In this document: positions 8,673 through 16,868 of the stretch, one piece after another | How the letters are laid out: each line of letters begins with the position of its first letter | Position numbering within the stretch: position 1 is the first letter of the stretch | Assembly (NCBI RefSeq): GCF_000017205.1 | Contig: NC_009656.1 | Location: forward strand, 5,882,501 to 5,946,500 | Origin: Pseudomonas paraeruginosa PA7 | GTDB taxonomy: Bacteria; Pseudomonadota; Gammaproteobacteria; Pseudomonadales; Pseudomonadaceae | DNA length: 64,000 nt | Direction: 5' to 3' | Notes under the pieces: generated by a model | The model's input: the letters and a program-made list of their open reading frames with translations, nothing else | Told to the model about the DNA's origin: nothing | Database searches by the model: none | Translations under genes and position numbers: made by a program

Positions 8673-9407
8673 TCAGGCGTCGCTGGCCGCGGCGGTGAAC
8701 AGGTAGCCGGCGCCGTGGATGGTGATGATCAGTTGCGGTTCGGCCGGGTCGTCGCGCAGCTTGCGGCGCAGGCGGCCGACCAGCACGTCGATGGATCGAT
8801 CGCTGGGCAGCCACTCGCGGTTGCGGATCTGGTCCATCAACTGGTCGCGGCTCAGGGTATGCCCGCTGTTGCGCAGGAAGGCGCCGAGCAATTGGAATTC
8901 GCCGTGGGTGAGCAGCGTCTCGTTGCCCGCGTGGTCGATCAGGCGGCGCCGGTCGGTGTCCAGCAGCCAGTCGCCGAACTGCCTGAGGGCCTGCCGGGCG
9001 GGGCCGGCGCTGGCCTGGGCATGGCGCACCCGGCGGATCAGGTTCTTCGCCCGCGATACCAGTTCGCGCGGGTTCAGCGGCTTGATCACATAGTCGTCGG
9101 CACCGCACTCCAGGCCGACGATGCGATCGATCTCGTCGTTGCGCCCGGTGATCAGGATGATCCCCACCTCGGAGCGCACCCGCAGCTCGCGGGTCAGGGT
9201 CAGGCCGTCCTTGCCGGGCAGGCGGATGTCCAGCAGCACCAGTTCGACCGGCTGGCCGAGATGGGCGCACTCGGCAAGGCAGGCTTCCGCCTGCTCGGCG
9301 TTGCCGGCGCAGAGGACGTCATAGCCCTCCTCGCCGAGATAGGCCTGGAGAAGCTCACGAATCACCGGGTCGTCGTCGACCACCAATACGCGCGGAACCA
9401 TCGCCAT
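8673..9407 (-). CDS. aruR: OmpR-family response regulator AruR
   Basis: 244 residues from ATG 9407 (GGAGG nine bases upstream); another in-frame ATG at 9401 is equally credible. An N-terminal receiver has acidic pair DDD, phospho-acceptor Asp 60 (LLDIRLPGKDG) and switch Thr/Lys (ITGRN, IKPLNP). A C-terminal winged helix follows (LTHGEFQLLGAFLRN, DQLMDQIRNREW, IDVLVGRLRRKL). It is the first gene of the aruR-binding protein-aruS operon. Known role by homology: activator of the arginine transaminase genes, phosphorylated by AruS. Confidence 0.88.
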   Translation of the reverse strand: MAMVPRVLVVDDDPVIRELLQAYLGEEGYDVLCAGNAEQAEACLAECAHLGQPVELVLLDIRLPGKDGLTLTRELRVRSEVGIILITGRNDEIDRIVGLECGADDYVIKPLNPRELVSRAKNLIRRVRHAQASAGPARQALRQFGDWLLDTDRRRLIDHAGNETLLTHGEFQLLGAFLRNSGHTLSRDQLMDQIRNREWLPSDRSIDVLVGRLRRKLRDDPAEPQLIITIHGAGYLFTAAASDA

Positions 9408-9499
9408 CACCTTGCGCCTCCGGCGGGCCGGGGCGTTTCTTGTTCTGGGTTGTCGGACGGTGGGCGGAAGGGGCCGGGGCGCCTTCCGCTGCCAGCAGC

Positions 9500-9528
9500 A
9501 GCCTATCCACTACTGAACGGACGATCAA
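9500..9528 (-). promoter_or_regulatory. Candidate sigma-70 promoter of aruR
   Basis: Minus strand TTGATC, 17-bp spacer, TAGGCT, about 95 bp upstream of the aruR start and overlapping the 3' end of the TetR gene. Both boxes are only partial matches. Confidence 0.35.
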
Positions 9529-10172
9529 CAAGCTTCCGTCGCACGCCGGAAGCGGCGATGGGCGCCCGCCTCCAGGCCATCCACCCAGGCCTCGCAGATC
9601 TGCACGCCCTGCCGCGGCGTGAAGGTCGCGGGATTCAGCCCAGACTCCAGCCACAGCCCGTCGAGCAGGGCGCTGAGGCTGATGGCCGCCAGTTCCGCGT
9701 CGAAGTCCGCCCAGCCATCCTCCTCCGCCAGTTGCCGCAGCACGCCGACCAGCAGCGCCCGGTACTCGCCATAGGAGTGGTCGTGGACCCGCCCGATCGC
9801 TTCGATGCTGCCCACCGCGCCCCAGAACGCCAGCCAGGCGTCGAGCAATTGCGGATCGAGCAACTCGGCGGAGAAGGATGCCTCGAAGAACGCCGAGAGC
9901 CGCGGGCGGGCGCCGCCCGGTGCGGCGTCGATGGCACCGCGGAGCAGGCGCATGACGCGTCCGGTGACCGCCAGGTAGGCCTCGGCCACCAGCGCGTCCT
10001 TGCCATCGTAGTGGTGATTGATCAGGCCCACCGATACCCCGGCCTCGGCGCAGATCTTGCGCACCGAGGCGCCCTGGAAGCCATGCCGCTTCAGGCAGGC
10101 CAGGGTCGCCTCGATCAGCAGCGCCTTGCGCTGCTCTGGCTCCAGACGGGAAAAGCGCACTTCCTGGTTCAT
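9525..10172 (-). CDS. TetR-family regulator, BetI-like
   Basis: 215 residues. The N-terminal TetR helix-turn-helix reads RKALLIEATLACLKRHGFQG then KICAEAGVSVGLINHHYDGK. The C-terminal half (FWGAVGSIEAIGRVHDHSYGEYRALLVGVL, quoted discontinuously as FWGAVGS and HDHSYGEYRALL) matches the BetI_C ligand domain. Family members respond to quaternary amines or related ligands. It follows the polyamine-type binding protein by 76 bp on the same strand and may be co-transcribed with it. Target genes are not evident. Recalled as PA4984. Confidence 0.85.
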   Translation of the reverse strand: MNQEVRFSRLEPEQRKALLIEATLACLKRHGFQGASVRKICAEAGVSVGLINHHYDGKDALVAEAYLAVTGRVMRLLRGAIDAAPGGARPRLSAFFEASFSAELLDPQLLDAWLAFWGAVGSIEAIGRVHDHSYGEYRALLVGVLRQLAEEDGWADFDAELAAISLSALLDGLWLESGLNPATFTPRQGVQICEAWVDGLEAGAHRRFRRATEAC

Positions 10173-10248
10173 CCTTTCGCGGCTCCTGCTCGTCGCCCGC
10201 GACCACCGGCGGGCAGCCCCGATGATCGCAGGTTACGTGGCGCCCGTC

Positions 10249-11340
10249 TCACTGGCTGGCCCAGGCGTTGAAACGCTCCTCCAGCTCTTCGCCGTGCTCG
10301 ACCCAGAATTCGTCGTCCATCGCCAGGCCCTGCTCCAGGTTCGCTGGCGCGGTCGGCACCCAGCTCGCCAGGCGCGCAGGCAGGCGCTGGGCGGCCTGGC
10401 GATTGGTCGGCCCGTAGGGAATGTTCTCGACGTAGCGCACCTGGGCCTCCGGGGAATTGGCGAAGGCGATGAAGCGGCGCGCCTCGGCGACCCGTTTCGA
10501 GCCCTTGACCACCGCCCAGTAATCCATGCCGTACAGGCTGCCCGGCCACACCAGCGCCAGGTTACGCCCCGCGCGGTGGGCGTCGGCGATGCGCCCGGTG
10601 TAGGTGGAGGTCATCACCACGTCGCCTGCGGCCAGCCACTGTGTCGGCTGCGCTCCCGCCTCCCACCACTGGATGTAGGGCTTGAGCTGGCCCAGCTTGG
10701 CGAAGGCACGCTCGACCCCGGCGCGGGTCGCCAGCGTCGGGTAGACCTGCTCGCGCGGTACGCCGTCGGCGAGCAGGGCGAATTCCAGGTTGTAGATCGC
10801 CCGCTTGCGCAGGCCACGCTTGCCGGGGAAACGCTGCACGTCCCAGAAGTCGGCCCAGGAGGCCGGCGGCTGTTTCAGCCGGTCGGCGTCGTAGCCGATC
10901 GCCACGCCCCAGACCAGGGCGGCCGAGCCGCAATCCTGGGCGGCATTGGCGATCAAGCGCTCCTCGCCGCCGATGGCCGCCCAGTCCAGGCGCTCGAACA
11001 GGCCGTCGTCGCAACCGCGCGCCAGGTCCGGCCCCTCGACCTGGACCAGGTCCCAGTCGGCGTGGCCGGTGTCGGCCATCACCTTGATCCGGGCCATTTC
11101 GCCGTTGTACTCGCTTTGCACCAGGGGAATCCCGGTCTGCTGCGTGAACGGCTGGAAGAACGCCACCTCCTGGGCCTTCTGTCCGGCGCCGCCGTAGCCG
11201 ACCACCACCAGCCCGTCGGCGGCGCGTAGCGGCGCCACGGCAGCGAGCGACAGCAGGACGGCGCCGAGCAGGACGCGGCAACCGCCGATGGAATGCGAAC
11301 GAACGCTGGCGGCAGGGCGCAACGCAGGGGAACGGTTCAT
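10249..11340 (-). CDS. Periplasmic substrate-binding protein, spermidine/putrescine (PotD/PotF) type
   Basis: I choose ATG 11340 (RBS GAGGAG eight bases upstream), giving 363 residues; the longer frame starts in the divergent promoter region. A signal peptide ends near PLRAADG. The mature protein begins LVVVGYGGAGQKAQEVAFFQPFT in the PotD style, with GPDLARGC, WADFWD and SWVPTAP further on. It would bind a polyamine or other cationic amine in the periplasm. No permease or ATPase genes are adjacent, so it is an orphan that must share a transporter or act as a sensor. It is divergent from a TMADH-like oxidoreductase. Recalled as PA4985. Confidence 0.87.
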   Translation of the reverse strand: MNRSPALRPAASVRSHSIGGCRVLLGAVLLSLAAVAPLRAADGLVVVGYGGAGQKAQEVAFFQPFTQQTGIPLVQSEYNGEMARIKVMADTGHADWDLVQVEGPDLARGCDDGLFERLDWAAIGGEERLIANAAQDCGSAALVWGVAIGYDADRLKQPPASWADFWDVQRFPGKRGLRKRAIYNLEFALLADGVPREQVYPTLATRAGVERAFAKLGQLKPYIQWWEAGAQPTQWLAAGDVVMTSTYTGRIADAHRAGRNLALVWPGSLYGMDYWAVVKGSKRVAEARRFIAFANSPEAQVRYVENIPYGPTNRQAAQRLPARLASWVPTAPANLEQGLAMDDEFWVEHGEELEERFNAWASQ

Positions 11341-11420
11341 ATGTGCGTCTCCTCTTTGTTCTTGTTGTGGAGTGGATCGCAGCGAGCCACCGGGAGGCAG
11401 CCACGGAACAGAAACTAGCC

Positions 11421-11463
11421 AGTCGATTTTAAAAAAACAAGTTGATTTTTTACTGATGGTAAA
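11421..11463. promoter_or_regulatory. Repeated elements in the divergent promoter region
   Basis: The 176-bp gap between the divergent binding-protein and oxidoreductase genes is markedly AT-rich. It holds a direct repeat AGT(C/T)GATTTT at 11421-11430 and 11440-11449, then an inverted repeat TTTAC-TGATG-GTAAA at 11449-11463. A possible -35 TTGATT (11442) overlaps the second repeat. These look like operator elements, perhaps for the XRE-cupin regulator encoded after the oxidoreductase; that link is inference. Confidence 0.4.
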
Positions 11464-11516
11464 TTCATATCCTGTTTCTGAAGCGCGCCGCCATAACGAC
11501 AAGAAGGACGCCAGCC

Positions 11517-13463
11517 GTGAATTTCCCGCACCTGTTCAGTCCCCTGGAAATCCGGGGCAAACGCCTGAAGAACCGCATCATGTCGAGCGGCCACGACACC
11601 TCGATGCCCACCGACAACCGGGTCAACGACCAACTGGTCGCCTACCACCAGGCCCGCGCCCGCGGCGGCGCCGGGCTGATCGTGATGCAGGTGGCGGGCG
11701 TGCACGACAGCGCGCGCTACACCTCGCACGTACTGATGGCCACCGACGACGCCTGCATTCCCGGCTACCGGCGGGTCGCCGAGGCCTGCCACGCCGAAGG
11801 CTGCCTGGTGCTGTCGCAGGTCTTCCATCCAGGGCGCGAGATCATGGAGTCCGCCGACGGCCTGCTGGCGGTGGCCTATTCCGCCTCGGCCTCGCCCAAC
11901 GAACGCTTCCGGGTGATGCCCCGCGAACTCGACCAGCCGCTGATCGACGAGATCGTCGCCGGCTACGCCGCCGCCGCGCGCCGCCTGCACCAGGCGGGAC
12001 TGGACGGGGTGGAGGTGGTTGCCAGCCATGGCTATCTGCCGGCGCAATTCATCAACCCGCGGGTGAACCGCCGCACGGACGGCTACAACGGCGACCTCGA
12101 CGCCCGCCTGCGTTTCCTCCGCGAGGTGCTGGCGGCGGTACGCGCGGCCACCGCCGAGGACTTCATCGTCGGCCTGCGCCTGTCCGCCGACGAGCGCGAC
12201 CCCGAGGGTCTCAGCGAAAGCGAGTCGCTGCAGGCGGCCGAGGCGGTCCAGGGCGAGCTGGACTACCTGCACATCGTCGCCGGTACCTCGGCATCCCTCG
12301 GCGGCGCCATCCACATCGTGCCGCCGATGGCCATCGAGCCGGCCTACCTGGCCCGCGAAGCCGGTACCTTCAAGGCGCGCCTGGCGATCCCGCTGTTCGT
12401 CACCGGGCGCATCAACCAGCCGCAGGAGGCCGAGGCGATCCTCGCCCGGGGCCAGGCCGACGTCTGCGGCATGACCCGCGCGCTGATCTGCGACCCGCAG
12501 ATGCCGAACAAGGCCGGGGCCGGGCGCAGCGACGACGTGCGCGCCTGCATCGCCTGCAACCAGGCCTGCATCGGACATTTCCACCGTGGCTATCCGATCT
12601 CCTGCATCCAGCACCCGGAAACCGGCCGCGAGCTGACCTACGCAACGCCCAATCCGGCCGCGCGGCGCAAGCGCGTGCTGGTCGCCGGCGGCGGTCCGGC
12701 CGGGATGAAGGCGGCGGCGGTGGCGGCACAGCGCGGCCATGAGGTAGTGCTCTGCGAGGCCGGTGCTCAACTCGGCGGCCAGGTCAACCTGGCGCAACTG
12801 CTGCCGCGTCGTGCCGAATTCGGCGGAGCTTCCACCAACCTGCAGCGGGAGATGCAACTGGCCGGCGTAGAGGTGCGCCGCAACACCCCGGTCGACCGCG
12901 CGCTGGTGGAACGCGAGCGGCCGGACCTGGTGATCGTCGCCACCGGCGCCGAACCCTATTGGCCGCCTTTCGAGCGTGGCGGCGAGCTGCAGGTGGTGGA
13001 TGCCTGGCAGGTCCTGCGCGGCGAGGTACGGGCCGGTCGCTCGGTGCTGGTCACCGACTGGCGGGGCGACTGGATCGGTCCCGGTATCGCGGAAAAGCTG
13101 GTACGCGAGGGCCACCAGGTGCGCCTGGCGGTGAATGGCACCCATTGCGGCGAGAGCCTGCCGCTGTACGTGCGCGACCAGTTGGCCGGCGAGCTGCACC
13201 GCCTGGGTATCCCGGTCACGCCCTATGCCCGCCTGTACGGCTGCGACGACGCCACGGTGTACATGCAGCACAGCGCCAGTGGCGCGGCGATGCTGTTCGA
13301 GGAGGTCGATACCCTGGTGCTGTGCCACGGCCACCAGCCGGTGGATAGCCTGGCCGATAGCCTGGCAGGCCTGGCGGAGGTGGTGCGAATCGGCGATTGC
13401 CTGGCGCCACGCACCGCCGAGGAAGCGATCTACGAGGGGCTCAGGGCCGCCTGGAGCATCTGA
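11517..13463 (+). CDS. NADH:flavin oxidoreductase with 4Fe-4S cluster (2,4-dienoyl-CoA reductase / TMADH family)
   Basis: 648 residues from a GTG preceded by AAGAAGGA. Residues 1-345 form the Old Yellow Enzyme barrel binding FMN (LFSPLEIRGKRLKNRI, VEVVASHGYLPAQFINP). A cysteine cluster CIACNQAC plus a later Cys (YPISC) marks the 4Fe-4S site. The C-terminal half is a dinucleotide-binding region (VLVAGGGPAGMKAAA; VIVATGAEP). This layout is shared by trimethylamine, dimethylglycine and stachydrine demethylating enzymes and by dienoyl-CoA reductase FadH. The divergent polyamine-type binding protein and the downstream PuuR-like regulator favour an amine or betaine substrate. Recalled as PA4986. 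Confidence 0.88.
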   Translation: MNFPHLFSPLEIRGKRLKNRIMSSGHDTSMPTDNRVNDQLVAYHQARARGGAGLIVMQVAGVHDSARYTSHVLMATDDACIPGYRRVAEACHAEGCLVLSQVFHPGREIMESADGLLAVAYSASASPNERFRVMPRELDQPLIDEIVAGYAAAARRLHQAGLDGVEVVASHGYLPAQFINPRVNRRTDGYNGDLDARLRFLREVLAAVRAATAEDFIVGLRLSADERDPEGLSESESLQAAEAVQGELDYLHIVAGTSASLGGAIHIVPPMAIEPAYLAREAGTFKARLAIPLFVTGRINQPQEAEAILARGQADVCGMTRALICDPQMPNKAGAGRSDDVRACIACNQACIGHFHRGYPISCIQHPETGRELTYATPNPAARRKRVLVAGGGPAGMKAAAVAAQRGHEVVLCEAGAQLGGQVNLAQLLPRRAEFGGASTNLQREMQLAGVEVRRNTPVDRALVERERPDLVIVATGAEPYWPPFERGGELQVVDAWQVLRGEVRAGRSVLVTDWRGDWIGPGIAEKLVREGHQVRLAVNGTHCGESLPLYVRDQLAGELHRLGIPVTPYARLYGCDDATVYMQHSASGAAMLFEEVDTLVLCHGHQPVDSLADSLAGLAEVVRIGDCLAPRTAEEAIYEGLRAAWSI

Positions 13464-13483
13464 GCGGCTTCGCCGGAGCGCCC

Positions 13484-13512
13484 TCGACGGGTCCCGGCCC
13501 AGCCCCTAGAAT
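13484..13512 (+). promoter_or_regulatory. Candidate sigma-70 promoter of the XRE-cupin regulator
   Basis: TCGACG, 17-bp spacer, TAGAAT. Transcription would begin near 13519, which places an alternative ATG at 13511 inside the -10 box and supports ATG 13541 as the real start. Confidence 0.45.
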
Positions 13513-13540
13513 GCCGCAAACGCAGCCAGGACCCCGCCGC

Positions 13541-14140
13541 ATGCCCCGCCCGTCAACGCCGGACGCCACCGACACGCCGCGCAGCGAAACGCATTTCCTC
13601 GGCACCCGCATCCGCGGCCTGCGCAAGCGCCGCGGCCTGACCCTCGCCGCACTGGCGGCGCAGAGCGAGCTCACCGCCGGCTACATCAGCCAGTTGGAAC
13701 GCAACCTGGCGTACCCGTCGATTCCGGCGCTGTTCAACATCGCCCGCAGCCTGGGCGTGACCATCCAGTGGTTCTTCGCCAGCGAGGCCGCGGTGGACCC
13801 GGCGGACGCCGGCTACGTGGTACGGCGCAACACGCGCATGAGCGTGCATTACGAAGACGGCATCATCGACGAACTGCTCAGCCCGCAGCCCAGCCGCCAG
13901 TTGGAGATCCTCCATTCGCGCTTCCCGCCGGGCACCTACAGCCAGCAGAGCTACAGCCACGAAGGCGAAGAGGCCGGCTACATCCTCAGCGGGGTCTTTG
14001 AACTCTGGGTCGGCGAGCGCCACTTCCAACTGCGCGAGGGCGACAGTTTCAGCTACGCCAGCCAGGAACCGCACCGCTACGGCAATCCGGGCGAGAGCGA
14101 TGCCGTGGTGCTCTGGGTGATCACTCCGCCGACGTTTTGA
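13541..14140 (+). CDS. XRE-cupin transcriptional regulator (PuuR-like)
   Basis: 199 residues from ATG 13541, chosen because AGGA lies upstream and a promoter -10 overlaps the earlier ATG. The N-terminal helix-turn-helix (IRGLRKRRGLTLAALAAQS, then LTAGYISQLERN) occupies about residues 24-78. The C-terminal small cupin domain (EEAGYILSGVFELWVGE, LREGDSFSYASQEPHRYGNP) spans about 125-195 and would bind a small ligand. Such proteins often repress catabolic genes for amines or amino acids. It follows the oxidoreductase by 77 bp on the same strand. Recalled as PA4987. Confidence 0.87.
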   Translation: MPRPSTPDATDTPRSETHFLGTRIRGLRKRRGLTLAALAAQSELTAGYISQLERNLAYPSIPALFNIARSLGVTIQWFFASEAAVDPADAGYVVRRNTRMSVHYEDGIIDELLSPQPSRQLEILHSRFPPGTYSQQSYSHEGEEAGYILSGVFELWVGERHFQLREGDSFSYASQEPHRYGNPGESDAVVLWVITPPTF

Positions 14141-14192
14141 AACGCCCTGGCGGGACGCTATGCGATACGCGCAAGGCCGTACGGGGCGAACG

Positions 14193-15470
14193 CTAACCGG
14201 CGCGCCCGAGCAACCGCGCCAGCCCTGCCAGCAGCCGCTCCAGGGCGCCCTGGTTGGCACGCAGCACGCGCTCCCCGGCAGCCGCCATGGCTGCCGCGTC
14301 CTCCGGCTGCGCCCACAGGCGCGCCACCCCGTCGGCCAACTGCGGGGCATCGGCCACCTCGGCCAATGCCCCGGCATCGCGCAATTGCGTGGCGATATCG
14401 AGGAAGTTGAACAGGTGCGGGCCGCTGAACACCGGCTTGCCCAGGGCGGCCGGTTCCAGCAGGTTGTGCCCGCCGTTGGGCACCAGGCTGCCGCCGACGA
14501 AGGCGATGTCGGCCAGGGCGTAGAGGAACAGCAGCTCGCCCATGGTGTCGCCGAGCAGCACCTGGGTCGCGCGTTCCACCGGCTCGCCGCCGGAGCGCCG
14601 GACCGTCGCGAAGCCTTCGCGGCGGCATAGCTCGTGGACGCCGGCGAAGCGTTCCGGATGGCGCGGCACCAGGATCAGCAGCGCGTCGGGACGCGTTTCC
14701 AGCAGGCGTCGGTGAGCCGCCAGGACGATCTCGTCCTCGCCGGCGTGGGTACTGGCGGCGATCCACAGCGGACGCGCCGTCGCGCCCCACTCGGCGCGCA
14801 GCGCGGCGGCGGCGGCCGGCAACTGCGGGTCGATGCGCAGGTCGAACTTGATCGAACCGGTCACGCTGACGCATTCCGGACGTGCGCCGAGGCTACGGAA
14901 GCGCTCGGCCTCGGCCTCGGTCTGCACGGCGATCCAGGACAGCTCGGCGAGCATCGGCCGGGTCAGCCCGGCGAAGCGCGCGTAGCCGCGCGCCGAACGC
15001 TCGGACAGGCGCGCGTTGGCCAGCGCCACCGGGATCCCGCGCACCGCGCAGGCGTGGATGTGGTTAGGCCACAGCTCGGTTTCCATGATCACCGCCAGGC
15101 GCGGCCGTATCCGGTCGAGGAAACGTGCCGCCGCCCACGGCAGGTCGTAGGGCAGGTAGCAGTGCCGGACCTGTTCGCCGAACAATGCGCGGATGCGCTC
15201 CGAGCCGGTCGGGGTCATGCAGGTGACGGTGACCGGCAGCTGCGGATGGCGCTCCAGCAGCGCCCGCACCATCGGCGCGGCGGCGATGCTCTCGCCCACC
15301 GAGACGGCGTGCACCCAGATGCCGCCGGGCGGCACCTCGGGCAAGGACAGGGAAAAACGCTCGCCGATGCGCTTGGCGTAGGCCGGCGCCTGGCGCGCGC
15401 GCCACCACAGGCGCAACGCCACCAGCGGCAAGCCGAGGTGGAACAGCAGGGTATAGAGGGTACGGTTCAT
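14193..15470 (-). CDS. waaA: 3-deoxy-D-manno-octulosonic acid (Kdo) transferase
   Basis: 425 residues from ATG 15470; the longer frame to 15488 would only add six residues. A single N-terminal membrane anchor (LYTLLFHLGLPLVALRLWW) is followed by the GT30 domain: IWVHAVSVGE, TCMTPTGSERI, ETELWPN, and the C-terminal FVGGSLVPNGGHNLLEPAA. It transfers two Kdo residues from CMP-Kdo to lipid IVA/lipid A on the cytoplasmic face of the inner membrane, the step before heptose addition by WaaC. It is convergent with the XRE-cupin gene and sits away from the main core cluster. Essential in this genus, as known for the family. Confidence 0.97.
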   Translation of the reverse strand: MNRTLYTLLFHLGLPLVALRLWWRARQAPAYAKRIGERFSLSLPEVPPGGIWVHAVSVGESIAAAPMVRALLERHPQLPVTVTCMTPTGSERIRALFGEQVRHCYLPYDLPWAAARFLDRIRPRLAVIMETELWPNHIHACAVRGIPVALANARLSERSARGYARFAGLTRPMLAELSWIAVQTEAEAERFRSLGARPECVSVTGSIKFDLRIDPQLPAAAAALRAEWGATARPLWIAASTHAGEDEIVLAAHRRLLETRPDALLILVPRHPERFAGVHELCRREGFATVRRSGGEPVERATQVLLGDTMGELLFLYALADIAFVGGSLVPNGGHNLLEPAALGKPVFSGPHLFNFLDIATQLRDAGALAEVADAPQLADGVARLWAQPEDAAAMAAAGERVLRANQGALERLLAGLARLLGRAG

Positions 15471-15506
15471 GGGCGCGCAGCTTAGCAAAAACTGCCGCCG
15501 CCCGGC

Positions 15507-16391
15507 TCAGCCGATGGCGCGCAGGTGGCGGGTGAAGGCTTCGCCGAGCCAGGCCGCCGCCGGGCCGAGCACCTCGTTGCGCCGCCAGACCAGCTCGACC
15601 ACCAGTGGCGGCGGCGTCCAGTCGCTGGTCAGCTCGATCATCAGCCGGTCGTAGGTGGGGTACTGCACCACGTGCCGCGGCAGCCAGGCCCAGCCGAGGT
15701 TGCGCATCAGCAGCTCGGCCATGGAATAGAAGCTGTCCAGCCGCCAGACCTGCGGGCTGATCTGCTCGCCGCCCGGATAGTCGCTCTGCTGGGGCACGAT
15801 CAAAAGTTGCCGGTGCTGTGCCAGCTCGCGCCGGCTGACCCGGGGCAGCCCGGCCAGCGGATGGCCGGCGCCGCACACGGTTACCATCTCGACGCTGCCG
15901 AGGCGCCGCCGCTCCAGTGACTCGGGCATGCGCTCGTGGTGGAACAGCAGGCCGAGGTCGGCCTGCTCCTCGAGCAAACGTCGGGTCACGTCGCCCTGGC
16001 CGCCGCTGGCCACCTGTACCTCCAGCCTGGGAAAGCGCTGCGCCAGCGCTTCCAGGCTGTCCAGCACCGGCTGGTAGGGCATTGCCTCGTCCTGGGCCAG
16101 GCGCAGCCGCGGTTCCTCACCGCGCGCCAGCCCCAGCGCGCGCCCCTGCAGGCGCTCGCACTGGCGCAACACCTCGCGCGCCTCCGCCAGCAGCACCCGG
16201 CCCTCGTCGGTCAGGCGCGGCTGGCGTCCGCTGCTGCGTTCGAACAGGGTGACGCCGAGGTCCGCCTCCAGCAGCGCGATGCCGTTGCTCACCGCCGACT
16301 GCACCCGCTTCAGTTCGCGGGCGGCGGCAGAGAACGACTGGCGCTCGGCGACGCTGACGAACAGGCGGATCTGCTCCAGGCTCCAGTGCAT
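15507..16391 (-). CDS. LysR-family transcriptional regulator divergent from emrE
   Basis: 294 residues. An N-terminal winged helix (LEQIRLFVSVAERQSFSAAA, RVQSAVSNGIALLEADLG) is followed by a co-inducer domain. The start codon ATG 16391 lies one base from a perfect inverted repeat (16393-16415), so the protein probably represses itself. The divergent gene, emrE, is the obvious target. It ends 36 bp before waaA on the same strand. Recalled as PA4989. Confidence 0.92.
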   Translation of the reverse strand: MHWSLEQIRLFVSVAERQSFSAAARELKRVQSAVSNGIALLEADLGVTLFERSSGRQPRLTDEGRVLLAEAREVLRQCERLQGRALGLARGEEPRLRLAQDEAMPYQPVLDSLEALAQRFPRLEVQVASGGQGDVTRRLLEEQADLGLLFHHERMPESLERRRLGSVEMVTVCGAGHPLAGLPRVSRRELAQHRQLLIVPQQSDYPGGEQISPQVWRLDSFYSMAELLMRNLGWAWLPRHVVQYPTYDRLMIELTSDWTPPPLVVELVWRRNEVLGPAAAWLGEAFTRHLRAIG

Positions 16392-16392
16392 G

Positions 16393-16415
16393 ACCTATCT
16401 CCAATCCAGATAGGT
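16393..16415. promoter_or_regulatory. LysR-type operator between the LysR gene and emrE
   Basis: A perfect inverted repeat ACCTATCT-N7-AGATAGGT. Its core reads ATC-N9-GAT, a classical T-N11-A LysR box. It begins one base upstream of the regulator's own ATG. Its centre is about 52 bp before the predicted emrE start point, the usual place for LysR activation. Confidence 0.7.
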
Positions 16416-16420
16416 AACGA

Positions 16421-16449
16421 CTTTATCCCATCCGCCGGCTCCCTAGAAT
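16421..16449 (+). promoter_or_regulatory. Candidate emrE promoter
   Basis: A good -10 box TAGAAT (16444-16449) with only a poor -35 (CTTTAT, 17-bp spacer). A weak -35 behind a LysR box fits an activator-dependent promoter. Confidence 0.45.
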
Positions 16450-16475
16450 GGCCACAGTTTCCGGAGGGCCTCGCC

Positions 16476-16808
16476 ATGACCACCTATCTCTACCTCGCCA
16501 TCGCCATTGCCGCCGAAGTGGTCGCCACCACCTCGCTGAAAGCCGTCTCCGGCCTCAGCAAACCGCTGCCGCTGCTGCTGGTGGTGGGCGGCTACGTGGT
16601 CGCCTTCAGCATGCTGGTACTGGTCATGCGTACCCTGCCGGTAGGGGTGGTCTACGCCATCTGGTCGGGGATGGGCATCGTTCTGGTCAGCCTGGTTGCG
16701 ATGTTCGTCTACGGCCAGCGCCTGGACCCGGCCGCCCTGCTCGGCATCGGCCTGATCATCGCCGGCGTGCTGGTGATCCAGCTGTTTTCCCGCGCTTCGG
16801 GCCACTGA
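16476..16808 (+). CDS. emrE: Small multidrug resistance transporter EmrE
   Basis: 110 residues, the SMR family length, with four hydrophobic helices. The essential membrane-embedded acidic residue Glu14 is present (AIAAEVVATTSLK), as is the second-half signature VYAIWSGMGIVLVSL. The dimeric protein exchanges protons for cationic drugs such as quaternary ammonium compounds and dyes. The start is fixed by length and by CGGAGGG upstream. It is divergent from a LysR gene, with a shared operator. Recalled as PA4990. Confidence 0.95.
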   Translation: MTTYLYLAIAIAAEVVATTSLKAVSGLSKPLPLLLVVGGYVVAFSMLVLVMRTLPVGVVYAIWSGMGIVLVSLVAMFVYGQRLDPAALLGIGLIIAGVLVIQLFSRASGH

Positions 16809-16831
16809 ACGACCGTCGCGGGCGCAGGTTG

Positions 16832-16837
16832 TATACT
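16832..16837 (+). promoter_or_regulatory. -10 box for the flavoprotein/aldo-keto reductase operon
   Basis: TATACT 32 bp before the flavoprotein start codon, in the 60-bp gap after emrE. The -35 region (ACGACC at 17 bp) is poor. Confidence 0.4.
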
Positions 16838-16868
16838 GCGCCCTTTCCGTTTCCGATAAGGCAGCCCC

